From positions 30,150,272-30,214,271 of the forward strand of contig NC_026659.2 of NCBI RefSeq assembly GCF_000004075.3: a stretch of DNA of 64,000 bases, read 5' to 3'. Below are positions 41,700 to 53,060 of this stretch, in pieces. Position 1 is the stretch's first letter; every line of letters starts with the position of its first letter. Origin of the DNA: Cucumis sativus (taxonomy: Eukaryota; Streptophyta; Magnoliopsida; Cucurbitales; Cucurbitaceae). Below the pieces are notes generated by a model. That model searched no databases and was not told the origin of the DNA. It was given only the letters and a program-made list of their open reading frames with translations. The position numbers and the translations under genes are program-made.

Positions 41700-43650
41700 T
41701 TAGAGAGTCAAGGGTTTAGTGAATGTAAGCGAGAGAGATGTTGAGAGCAAGACAAGCCAGACATACGAGCCCAATATCGAGAGCAAAATGGGCTAGAGTG
41801 AGTGCGAGACAATTAGAGAACAAGATTAGCAAGACACTTGGAGAAAGCAGGAGAAACAAGACTGGGAAGAGCATTTCTAGCGAGTGTAATTCTAACGAGA
41901 TGAAATACATAATGCTTTTACTAATTTGTTTTTTCGAAGATATGTTATTGTATGTAGAATTGACTTAAGATGTCGACGCGTATGTATTAAGAGTATGTAT
42001 TTTTTCATCACACAAATTATATATAATTTCAAAATTTAAGAGTATGTATTCCTTAGCGTACAAAATAGGATTTAAATATACTTTTTTTTTTATCATATTA
42101 ACTAGAAGACTCAAGACTTATTTAGATTTAAGAAAAAAACAATTTTTTCTATAAAAAAAACTCATTTTTATTTAAACTCTTTTGATAAAGGCAGTTTAAA
42201 TATTATATTGCATATACATCATAGAAAGATAACCATAACTATCACTAAATGTAACTCTACCTGACTTTCACTTTTGCATGACCCTTTTCCTATGCTTATT
42301 TTGAAACTTAGCTATTAGACACTTTCTAATGTTTTGCTTAATTGAAACTTTTGTAAATTCCATCCGATTACATAACTTATTATATTTTGTGAATAGTTTG
42401 TAATATTCTTAATTAGACCATTTACTGCAATTGTAATCAAAATTATTGTTATTGAACGTTAAACTTTTTTGTTTTTACATTATTGTCATGAAAATTAATA
42501 AGTTACGAAATTTAATTATGTGTACTAAATATGTAAAAAATCAATTAAATATTTTTTACATAATAAATTTAGTTTGTACAATTGACAAAAAAGAAAAGAA
42601 AAAAAAACAGATTAGCTAAGCTTGAGAATTCAAAACAAGTTCCCCAAACATAAACATTAGAAATCTAGATTACCAATTTCTTCACTCAATTCCTGCATCC
42701 CAAACTTATCAAATAAGCCCACAGACATTTAATTATGAACTTGCACACCAAACACCCTGAAGGACTATACTGACCTGGGATAACACACTCCATATAGTCT
42801 AGTTCACATGGTTTCTTATGACCAGCTACTAATGTACCACGCTTGTTTGAAGTGCTACAATATGGTGAATTCAACCCTCCTAATATCTCGCTACTACACT
42901 GGTTGGTTGCGTTTGGTGTTCCTCTTATTGATTTCCATTGATTAGTGCGCTCGTTGTCTAGTGATAACGTTGATGGTACATTGTCTGTTGACAATGAAAT
43001 GTCATCTTCTTCTCAACAAAACTTATACGATTCCTTGTATTGTTTGCTACACACGCATCATCATAACTCATATTTTCAGAACTTGTTCTCAAATTTTCAT
43101 CATGATACGATTTTAATGTTACAAATAATTGAACTCTACAAAGATCTTTCTAGAAAGGGAGAAAGCGAACATCACCATTGTTCCTTATAATATACTGAGG
43201 AAGGCCTTCATACTCTAGCTTTATATTTAACTCTCATTATGATGACAAAGTCTAAAGAACTAATGTTTGTAATTCTGTAGATGTATGCTTTAAGTTCTTC
43301 ATACTTCAATGTAATAGACACAATAATTCTTGTCAATTTGCTTCCAACATACAAACTTTGGTTCTCATCTTAATCACCTTCGTATCGAACAAGTAGTCAT
43401 TTTTCTGTCGTCTGCAAAGCAAGAAAACATTTGTCATTAAGTTGTAAAAGAAATTGAACATCAATGCAATATGCAATTACAAAATTGCTCGTTCTCACTA
43501 TCATTTCCTCTAGATGCCTAGTTATTTTGCTATGTTTCGTTCTCACTAAGTCTTTCTCTCTCTCTTGCTGTCGCTAGTATCGCTCTTGCTATCTCTCGTT
43601 TTACCTCCTTCTATGCGTAACCAACCACTCTCTTGCACTTATCTTTAATT
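41700..43650 (-). mobile_element. Decayed Mutator-like (MULE) element
   Basis: A MULE transposase N-terminal relic (42.69-43.41 kb) sits between two purine-rich arms of opposite orientation. The left arm (about 41715-41910) reads GAGAGCAAGACA, CGAGAGCAAAAT, TAGCGAGTG on the plus strand. The right arm (about 43490-43650) reads similarly on the minus strand (AGCGACAGCAAGAGAG, ACGAGAGATAGCAAGAGCG). Inverted arms around a MULE relic suggest degraded long terminal inverted repeats. Exact ends and the 9-bp target duplication expected of MULEs could not be fixed. Confidence 0.4.
42686..43410 (-). pseudogene. MULE transposase N-terminal domain relic
   Basis: On the minus strand, moving from 43410 down, the pieces read LLVRYEGD, DENQSLYVGSK, ITLKYEELKAYIYRITN, VKYKARV, GLPQYIIRNNGDVRFL, LCRVQLFVTLK and ENMSYDDACV. 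This order matches the all-beta N-terminal region of plant MULE transposases (V.Y.G.W..N..Y.GG, YEEL...Y, IRND.DV.F). Stops and frameshifts break it, and no zinc-binding or DDE core is seen. It is not functional. Confidence 0.55.
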
Positions 43651-43659
43651 TCAATCTTA

Positions 43660-44724
43660 TCAATCTCACTCAGAAACCAATTGAATAGTTTTCAATACTC
43701 GAAGACAAAAGATAATTTTCCCAAACTAAAAACAAATAAAGATAACTCAAATTATTTGAATCGACACTCATATTTTATACACTTTGCTAAATAGTAAATA
43801 GTGTAATGTGTCATATGATAGGACCCATCACCATTTCCACTCTTGGGAAAGTAACAAAGATTTTAGAAACCCTACAGTTTGGTTTACAATGCATGGAATT
43901 AGATGTCATTTAAGTAAACACATTAAAGGAAGTCCTTTCTATTGGTTGGAGATGGTTTACAAACTTAACTTTAAGGATTTAATTCTCAATTACTGTGTCA
44001 ACAATTATACCTACCTGCATATTTATTATAGTTAATAACCTCAAATTATAGGAGAAGTTACACTAACAATAACCTCATGGATTTTTTTAAAACTAACAAT
44101 ACAATCCAAAAGTCAGAAAACACTCTCTAACAATCTACATTCATTACAAGACACTTAGTGGATAAACTTATTGGCATTTTCATGTATCCTTTGTTACACG
44201 ACAAAGTCATCTTTGAATTTTTTGAGTTTTTATGATTGAACGACTGAAAATGGAGGTGTATACTCTTGGTAAGGGTTGTGATTTTCAATTCTTTTAACTT
44301 TTTCTTAACCACGTTAGTTTATTCATGTCCCCTTCTAAACTCGTTATGTTACAATGCAACATAGTGCCACTGCATACTTTAGCTACAATAAATATAAGAA
44401 AACCATATGATAATCTCAACTCTTCGTCTCCTCGATAAAGAAAATGACTTAAGGAAAGTCGAACATTTTCATTACTCAATGGAAAGTGACATTGAAAATG
44501 TTAACTAACTACTCTAACCAGTCAAATTTAACCCAAAAAAATTCAAAAACTAGAATGACCGAATACTCTGCCAAAAACAAATAGTCATCCCTTAAGGAAG
44601 TTTCTCCTCGTTACATTAACTCAATTGTAATTGCCACGATAATAATTAGTATAAAGCAAACCTTAATATTAGGTGTCAAATCAGCAGACCATTAAATTGA
44701 AGCTACAGAAGAAAGGTTTTGGCC
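43660..44724. other. Intergenic region upstream of RNase T2-like B
   Basis: AT-rich, with only short low-quality open frames. No gene is supported; the last part is the promoter side of RNase T2-like B. Confidence 0.5.
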
Positions 44725-44730
44725 TATAAA
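44725..44730 (+). promoter_or_regulatory. TATA box of RNase T2-like B
   Basis: TATAAA lies about 65 bases before the start codon. Confidence 0.55.
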
Positions 44731-44790
44731 TTTGAGTCCCCCAAACTTCATTATCTTATCTCTTTTGGCCTAAGAAATTGGAGTATACAA

Positions 44791-47043
44791 ATGAAGTTTC
44801 ATCACCAAACTGCCATGAAAATCCATCCCAACTGTTCTACTCCAATGCTCATTCTCTTTCTCCTTTTCCAGCTTCTTGGTATAACCATATCATGTCAAAA
44901 CATTGCATCATATAACTCTTCTCAGGTAATTTAATCATAAAATTTTGTTTATTTCTATTCAAAGTTGACCAAATTAGCCCACCCCCCTTTTGTTTACAGC
45001 TGTTTTCAGAAGGCAACGGAGAATATGAGTTTTTTTACCTTGTTCAACAGGTAATCAAAATTGTGTTCTTCCCATTTGGGTTTATCTTATGATCACTTTT
45101 CTTATTTGTGGCTGTATTGTAAGCATTAGTGGCAGGTTTCTTTATGCAATTTGAGGCCTTGTCAAAAACCAGCAATACCCACTTTCAGTATTAATGGTTT
45201 CCGGCCTTCTTCTTATGGGATTCCCAATTGCAAAATTGGAACAAGTTTTGATTCTTCAAAGGTATTTTTTGCTGCACAGAGAGATTAATAAAGAGGGGTT
45301 GATATGATTCAAATTCATTATGATGTTCTTTTTAATAGATGTTGGACCTGAAAACTGAGTTAGATAGAGAATGGCCATCACTTGAGGTGGAAGAGAATGA
45401 AGAAATATGGAGGAAAGAGTGGGAAAACCATGGAATCTGTTCACAGCCATTGCTAACTCAACACGCATTCTTTGAAACTGCACTCAAGCTTAAGCAAACT
45501 TTTGATATCTTCACTATCTTAGCAAACAGAGGTTTGTACTGTTTCAAGATTTGAACAAAACTTTGATCTTCCATTTGAAAAATAGTCCACTTGTCCTTGG
45601 TAAGGGAAATGAGTTTATGTTTACCCATAATACTTGTTAATTCTCTTCAAGTTTTGAAAATTGTTGTAAGTTGTCCTTATACTAGTTTATTGTTAATATT
45701 GTGGAGAAAAATGTGGTGAGTTAAGGTACCAACTATTTTGAGATAATGGAGAAAGATAGGAAGATCGAGAAAGAACATATAAAGGATTCAATAACCTTTG
45801 GAAGAAATACAAGCATGGTCATCTTGATGTGATAACAGATAGTAGGGCTAACTTTTCAAACATGTGCTCAATTAGATGACAAAGACAAGTGCAAAAGAAC
45901 TATAAAGAAAGTATGCTATTTATTATTTCACCAGAGTTGTGTTGATGCCAAAATTCGGATAGGAAAAAGAGTTGTGGCCTTTCACTTGGTAACAACAATA
46001 AATTTGTTTTGAGAGGAAAAGAATATGACTAGCAAAACAAAAAGAAACTTGCACATCGTTGTAGTGCTACACAAACTCTTATGCTTACAGTTAAGAGTAA
46101 AGTAGTGTGAAAACTTTAGAATTTGAGAATCAAAATGAGCTTACTCCTCCTTTAGTTACAAAGATGCGTTTATAGAAGTAATCATCCTAGATTATCCAGC
46201 TTAAACACACCCGTATGAGATCGAGCATCTCCCTTGGATCCATTTTAGGCATAGAGTCATGCTTTGGGTTGGGGCATAAAGCATGGCACGCCTCACTAAA
46301 TACTTTGCTACAATGAGATCGAGCATGTTGAGCTTTGTCCAAAGCTCAAGCCAACTCTCTCCCCTAGGTCTATTTCAGTTCTAGGGTGTTATATACAGTT
46401 TAAATCTTGTTACTTTCTTAACTTCTTTTCACTTTTGTTTTTGTTTATGTCGATTATGTCCTTTGATTTAAAATCACACTATGTATGAGCAAGTATATCA
46501 TTCTTTTAACTTATATGTCATATCTTCTTCAGATCATTAATGATAGATTTACACGTTCAAAATCATTTTCAAAAGTTTAAACAATTATCTACAGAGACAA
46601 CAAAATGTATTTCGAAACAAACGAAAGTTACAAACAATATATTAAATGCCAAAGAATCTCACCTAACATAATAGCATCCTATGTTATTAGGTCAATGAAT
46701 AAGTTCTTTTCAACTACTTAGACTTTGCTTTCTAGAAATCATTACAAAACTTAGCTCTATTATATTATGTGTTTTTAATGTTAATGAAATGGTTTGGGAT
46801 GCAGGAATCTTTCCATTTGGAGAGGTGTATGACTTAGAAAACATAAGTGATGCCATTAGAGATGCAACAGGACATACTCCACAAGTGGAATGCAAATCAT
46901 ACAAACAAATTCCTTTGCTCTCCAACATCTTCCTTTGCTTCAAATACAATGATAATGCCATTCATATTGTGGACTGTCCCCTTATAAGAAGATGCAATTT
47001 CCAAGCTATCCTTTTCCCTTATGCTCAATTTGGTCCATCTTAG
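44791..47043 (+). CDS. RNase T2-like protein B, catalytic residues partly lost
   Basis: Five exons, 44791-44925, 45000-45050, 45136-45261, 45339-45531 and 46805-47043, join in frame to 247 residues. Either MKFHHQ (44791) or the in-frame ATG MKIHPN (44815) could be the start. A hydrophobic signal segment lies at about 19-34. RNase T2 landmarks: EFFYLVQQ..LCNLRPC, first box FSINGFRP (79-86) in place of FTIHGLWP, ELDREWPSL, second box WRKEWENHGIC (128-138), and FLCFKYNDNAIHIVDCP. The first-box His is Asn82 and the second-box first His is Lys130 and Lys is Asn134, but Glu131 and His135 are kept. The Trp-Pro before the first family cysteine is also missing. RNA cleavage is therefore unlikely. The start of exon 4 shares its intron position with gene A. 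Intron 4 is long (1,273 bases). It converges with the AAR3-like gene. Confidence 0.82.
45532..46804 (+). other. Long intron 4 of RNase T2-like B
   Basis: Phase 1; it begins GTTTGT and ends GATGCAG. It holds no coding region I can recognise. A less AT-rich part near 46190-46390 (GAGATCGAGCAT repeated) may be an old insertion. Confidence 0.65.
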
Positions 47044-47786
47044 AAACTGAAAATTCACTTTGTAATGGCACTAGAAACAGTCCCATCTATTTTTGCTTCA
47101 CTAGAAACAATTCCATCTATTTTTGCTTCTGCTATCAACTTTTTTTAGTGTTTTATTTATGGCTGAATTTACACTGCTCCACCTCTGTTTTGATCTTTAT
47201 GTTAAATAACAAGTAACTTATTAAGATTTACGAAGTGACAAACTCGTTTGTTTCTTTTTTATTTAAATATATAGTTGAATTATAAAGTTTGAGTTCAATC
47301 TATTAAAATCTAGAAAAGTTTGTGTTTGGAATAACAAAACTTATTAAAATTGAGTTATTTTATACTAAGTAATGAAATTGGAAGGTAGGAAAAACTGTGT
47401 TTTTAGATGTCTAGGAGCAAATCTAAACTGATTATCGTAACAGATGGAAACAAAGAGAAGACATTGAAGACAGCTTAACACAATCTCCAAATTGAATCAT
47501 ATCATTTAAAGCCAAATGGAATAGTATGAAGGGTATAGAATAAGACAAACTATGTAGATTCTTATTTGTTCTTTGAATTGAAACAGACTAATTACAACGT
47601 AAAGCCAAATCATTAATTTCTTTTCCCTCATTAGAAATATAGCCAAACCTTTTGTTCTAGTTTGCTGCCAAATCATCAACTCGTCTGATTAAAAATGCTG
47701 TGCTACGACAAAAATGAAAGATATAACCACATATTGTAGACCATACAACCTGCAAACATCACTTACTTAGGATAAGTGGCTTGTGC
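47044..47786. other. Convergent 3' region between RNase T2-like B and AAR3-like
   Basis: 3' UTRs of both genes. From about 47393 the sequence belongs to the segment that is duplicated at 57.5-59.24 kb. Confidence 0.6.
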
Positions 47787-49530
47787 TCACGTGAACGACG
47801 CTTTCCTTTCTTGATCCAATCCTAAGAACAAACGTGTTGAGAAAAGCCCAGCAAAACCTTTCGACAGGCAACCTTCAACAGCACAAGGGGATTTGGAACC
47901 TACTGTACTATTATGTCGAACCATCTCTATGTTCTCAGCTGCAGTACATGATGGTGAGTTTATCTCCAAGTTCACTGGCCTGCAAGCCATAAATCTACTT
48001 TTCTTGACGCTCGTAACAGGAGTAAACTCCATGGCACTGGTTCTAGGATCACTCGGAGACACAATGCCGTCCATTTGCATGTCCTCAGGTAATTTCCTCT
48101 TCAACCCAGGGAAAAACTTTAATCCTGATACAATACAACAGTAAAACAAGGCTTTATATAACATTCTGCTTCCAATGGAAGTCCCAAATGTAAAACAGTA
48201 CATTTTTTTCCTGACAGTTGAATCCATACCCGAAAGAGAATCTTCAAATACACCTGACTCTTCTGAGTCTCCACAATTACAAGATAACTTCGAGACTTTA
48301 TTAGATCCTGAGCGCCTGCACAATGATTATCAGTAGACCAAGTGTTAGTACAAGACACCATGGGCTTAAAATGATATGCAAAAAAGAACAATTTATCTAC
48401 ATTCAACTTCAAACTCATTGCATCTGTAAAATCCTCAACAAACGAACCTGTACATATGCTCGACGAAGTCATCAATGAGAACAGGCCAAGCACCTGATAG
48501 AAAAACACAACTGAGTAACTACAAACATTACATTAAGAAAAGATGAGCATTCTACTTATTTTAAAGCATACCCAACATTTCAAAAGAGTAAGGGATAGAG
48601 TGGAGGGTCTTTCTCCAACAGTAGTGATCCATAATCCTCAAATTAATTAGAAAATTTTTATAATATAAAACTAAAAGTACCGGGAAAAAATCAAGTATCC
48701 CCCCTTTGAAAAACTATGAAGCTCTTCTTTAACTTTAGTTTTTTGTATTTTTCATAAGCTTTAGTGACAGAAGTACCTTTTTTATATCCGTAAGTGTTTA
48801 AGTCAATTTATGTGCGCCTCGACTAATCTCACAGGATAATCCGTCTAACCCTTCAACATTTGAGTGTCAAAGAAACTTATAAAAAATTAAACCTAAGGCG
48901 AATTGAGCCCAAGACCTCTTAGCTAGTTATTGAGACTATGTCTCTCTTTTTACCACTTGACCAATTACCACAACCTTTGTTGTATAGCCAACAAATTCAA
49001 AATTGGTTTACCATACTGGAAGGATGGGCCAACAAAAACTGCTAGTTGTATTATTCCACTCATTATATAACTATTTGAAACTCAAGGACACAGATTACAT
49101 GTACAACCTATAGAACAAATCCTATTGAAGTAAGATCATAGCGCCATTATCTGTGAGTTGCATTATTCCACCATTATATGACTATTTGGAACTCAAAGAC
49201 ACAATTATACACCCTATGGAACAAACCCTGTTCAAGTAAGGTCGTAACCATCATATTGATATAACTATCAATCTTCTAATATCAGTGTATTGAAGCATGA
49301 TCTTTTGCCTTGAAAGCTTTTTACAACTCTACCGTACCTTGAGGCTCGCCCCCCAAATGCACAAGCCAGAAAAACGTTTTAAGGCATTAGGCACACACTT
49401 GACACTTGAGAAAGAGAAAACAAAACAATAATACCAAGCGAGCATATATAATGAGATCAATTAATAATTGCATTCTCTTCATATTTCAAGCCCTCCATAG
49501 AAGAACAGAAACAGAAGGTTAAACAAGAAA
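47393..49530. repeat. Segmental duplication, parental copy
   Basis: This block (3' flank, exons 9-7 and part of intron 6 of the AAR3-like gene) matches 57524-59240 in the same orientation, with many long identical runs, for example around the exon 9 start and GAATTGAAACAGACTAATTA in the 3' flank. The breakpoints are approximate. Confidence 0.88.
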
Positions 49531-52289
49531 ACATGAAAGTGAAGCATTATATTTTTCTTATATAAATGGACAAAATATACTTTTTAGTTCTTAGTACGAT
49601 AGAATTCAATTGCATCAGTGAAACAACTTCAAAAATTAAGGAGAATGATTACGTAGCGTAATTCCAATGTCTTAACATTCTTAATTTAAATAATATCTAA
49701 AAGATTATTTCCATTAAATAAAAATAAAAAATAAAACAAATACCTTCGGGATCATACCCTTCCAGATTTTCATGTACACAGCGGCTGAAAGCCAAGACTT
49801 GCTGCCAAGTATCCTCAGAAATATTGTGTCGCTGATTGTTCTATAGAACTCAAATGCATCAGAACCCTTGAGATAAGTGGCACTACTAATCCAAGGGATG
49901 AGTTGAAGAATAAAACACCAAAAAATAATATAAATTCACAAAACCAGACAGAAGAAATTTGGTCGATTTAGCTTAGGTACAAAAATTATCAAAATTTACC
50001 AAATTCATCTGCTTCAAACATTGAGACAAATGCATGCATTTGTGTAAGATATATCTATGAACATCTATCCAAATGTCTCTGCAGATGGCAACTACATTAA
50101 AATTTTCATTCATGGTTATTTAGCATGTACAAATGTTTCATATTTGTTAGGCCCCATAAGCGCAAGTTGATGAAAATGACTTTACGTAGAAATTCTGATT
50201 TCCTGATTATTATCATTATGCCTAATTGACAGAATAAATGAGAAAAGGGAAAAGGGTACCTCAACAAAAAGGAAAATAACTATTTTGAACAAGAGCTTTC
50301 TATAGGTTGTACATTGTGTCCTTAAATTTTAAAGAAAAGGAAAGAAAGAGAAGGGGCAAAAGAATACCTCAACAAAGTCACACCATTGATTAAGTAACCG
50401 AAATCTCCCATCCAAAACTAATCTCCACGCTCTAACAGCCATACTAACAGCTGTAGTTCAAATAAGTAAGTGAAAAAAATATATCAGAATGTAAGAGAAA
50501 CAACTTATCCAATGCACATTCATGTTATCTTTCATGTTAGGAAACTAATACATATTTTAATATCCAAATCTAAAGAAGGAATCTTACTGATATTTTTTTG
50601 ACCATTCTCCCGACACACAAAAAAAACAAATTCGTAGAAGCGTGAAAATTCTGAGAAGTCTACCTACAGAATAAAATTGTCAAAATCCAAAGTACAAAAA
50701 TTTAATATTGCCACCAGCTAATACCAAAAGCTTGCCAAATTAAAGGAAGCTAGAGTAGAGTATGAAACCAAGAAATCTGATAGGAAGAAGATTACCATAA
50801 AGTTTAGATATGACATCAGCTTCGATAGTTCATAAACAACTGAGTTCCTGCAAAAGTAATTTTTACTTTTCAGATAACCTGGATTGATATGAGAAGAACT
50901 TCTTATGATGTAAAGCTACAAAGGAACAAAAATGATTCGGAATGGCCTCATTTATCCTGTTGTGAATTTGGCACGCTTAGTTTTTCTCCACGTGTCATTC
51001 CTTTTTATTGAACTGCAAGAAAAATACTAGACCAAACCAGAACTAAAACAATCAAACTAGCAAGCATCAATGTCTATGAATTATTATATTAAAAATTATT
51101 TTTCATTTGATAATTGAATTGATAAACTAACTTAGTTTCACACATCTTTCAGTTAAAAATGTTTGGAAAACGTCTTATATTGGAAGGCAAAAGATATCGA
51201 GTCGTAATTCTGTAAATCCCCAGCCTATCATGGTCCATTTGGCATAGAGTACAAATAACAAAGCATCGCAACATATACAGTGTCGGTTTGAGGGATATAC
51301 CCCATCTGCAGTGAAGATTGCACATATATTAAGAGCTCTGCAAGTGCCTGCTTCGAACTTTTACACATTTGTGTTTCAGCATTTCCAGAGTCTTCATTCC
51401 CATGATAGCCATTTTGAGATCGAATATCTATACACAAGTTAGTAAATAAGTTAAAACTCCATTATATGGCTAATTTGAGTTGCTAACACAAAGCACATCA
51501 GACTAAGTTCATTAATTCATAGTCTAACCAACGAGGGAGATTTCAAAAATCAGAATTGTGATCTTTTTTTCATGACAACGAAGCGGCAATACAATCAAAC
51601 TAAAATAGCAAACCTTGACGTGCTCAGAAACCAGAAGAAACCCAAGCACATGATAACCTCATATGATATAACTAACTTGATTCAAAACAATTAAGAGCCA
51701 GAACATGATACTACTTGTCTTTCTTTGAGTAAAATTTAATGTTTCCACTTAGCTCCATTAACCCCACATTTTCTCAGTTCCTTTTACTCTCGTTTTCTGT
51801 CATCCAAAACAATATTAGTTTCATCTGTCCGCAACGATTAAGTAAAAACTCAAACGTTTCGATAAATTTAATTCATAATTTTCTTAGGAAGCTAACTGAC
51901 CAAAACATAAAATGGACATTGACCCTTAAAAAAAACACCCATAAACTGAATCTTTACACTCTTTATCATCCAAATTATTAATGCAGGACCCGAAAAATAA
52001 AAGGTACCAAAACTTATTAAGCATCCAAACCCACATAGCAAATAACCCATCTTTTCAAAAAAGAAATAAAAGCATCCAGATTTTTAGCATACCGAAGATA
52101 GATATCTACAAATAAAGATTGCAAGAGAGTAAGATTGTAAGGGTTTTAGGAAGAATTGAAGAGAAAAGGGGCGGAATCGAAAAGTTGAAAGAGTGGGGGA
52201 AGGAGAAGGAAGTTGTTACCACAATATTGTCGATAAATCTGGACGATGTCGAAGCGATTCATATGCGAGAAACCCAGAAGGGAAGTCAT
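47787..52289 (-). CDS. AAR3: DCN1-like protein (AAR3 type), cullin neddylation factor
   Basis: Nine exons join in frame to 324 residues: 52289-52220, 51427-51301, 50847-50796, 50663-50588, 50450-50368, 49840-49744, 48493-48448, 48315-48230 and 48124-47787. The start is the first ATG after an in-frame stop; ATG at 52262 (MNRFDIVQIYR) is an alternative. The DCUN1/PONY domain is clear: VDFSEFSRFYEFVFFVCRE (84-102), AVRAWRLVLDGRFRLLNQWC, HNISEDTWQQVLAF and GAWPVLIDDFVEHMY (169-183). These are the residues that hold cullins and the E2 in DCN1 proteins, which promote NEDD8 attachment to cullin. A plant-specific basic/Ser-rich tail follows (GLKFFPGLKRKLPED). Arabidopsis AAR3 has this architecture and its loss gives resistance to anti-auxin and 2,4-D. 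Intron 6 carries a SINE. A broken copy of the 3' half lies 10 kb away. Confidence 0.92.
48702..48975 (-). mobile_element. Au-like SINE in intron 6 of the AAR3-like gene
   Basis: Read on the minus strand, the insert begins TTGGTCAAGTGGTAAAAAG (an A-box-like start), continues GAGACATAGTCTCAATAACTAG, AGAGGTCTTGGGCTCAATTC (degenerate B box), and CCTGTGAGATTAGTCGAGG followed by CGCACATAAATTGACTTAAAC. The last words match the conserved 3' part of plant Au SINEs (GATTAGTCGAGGTGCGCG..). The duplicated copy near 58705 lacks the block and runs straight across. About 80 bases at the low-coordinate end may be separate inserted sequence. Confidence 0.65.
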
Positions 52290-52769
52290 GGAAGTTTAAA
52301 GATTGTTGAGGGAAAAAGTTGAAGAAGAAAAATTTAGACCTCAACTAAGATTAGAAGCTCTTCTTGATTCTCTTTCTTTCTCCTTCAGTTCTTTGCCCTT
52401 TTGGTTTTGCTTTTTATTCTCTTTCTAAACATTATGTCATGCCTTCACACAATTCCTCTTCTATATATTTTCTATTTGTTGTTAAGTTTTCAAAAAAAAA
52501 AAAATTCATTTTGTTTAGGATTTGATACATCTAAATGATGTTTAGTGAGTTATTATAATATGTATTTAATATAGTTTGTATTTAGAGTACTCCGTGCACA
52601 TAATTATAGTTTGGTTATTATAATATAAAAATATTGAAATTGAAGAGTTATGAATAATGACATATGAGAAATAAGTTCAATAGCTCACTCCACTCATTCA
52701 TAGTTGAAGGTCAAACACCCCCTTAGGGTTTGGTTTTAATTTAATTCTAAAATTTTATCATTCACATAT

Positions 52770-53060
52770 TTATAGAGGTGAGCATGATAGACTGAAAAAT
52801 CGGGCCGACCGACTCACAACAGAAAACAAAAGGAGTCGGTCGGGGTCAATTACGATTTCGAAAAGTTTCAAATCGAGAATTTTCAAAAAAATATTTATAA
52901 GTGTTAAACGAACAAAAATCGACTAACCGACCGACCGACCGACCGACCAACGATTACTAATTGAAGTTGAGGTCGATTACTAAATCGATTATGGTTGGTT
53001 CAGTGATGATTTTGTCAAAAAAAAAAAAAAAAACCAACTTCAACTTATTGATGATTGCTC
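52770..53060. repeat. Repeat block with (CCGA)n and CGGTCGG motifs
   Basis: It starts GAGGTGAGCATGATAGACTG, has GGGCCGACCGACT and GGAGTCGGTCGGGG in opposite orientations, then five CCGA units at 52927-52948, and ends at a poly-A run. This style of sequence is common in small non-autonomous plant transposons; the family is not identified. Confidence 0.35.

Noticed and set aside
47893-48144. Plus-strand open frame of 83 codons
   Set aside because: Antisense shadow of AAR3-like exon 9.
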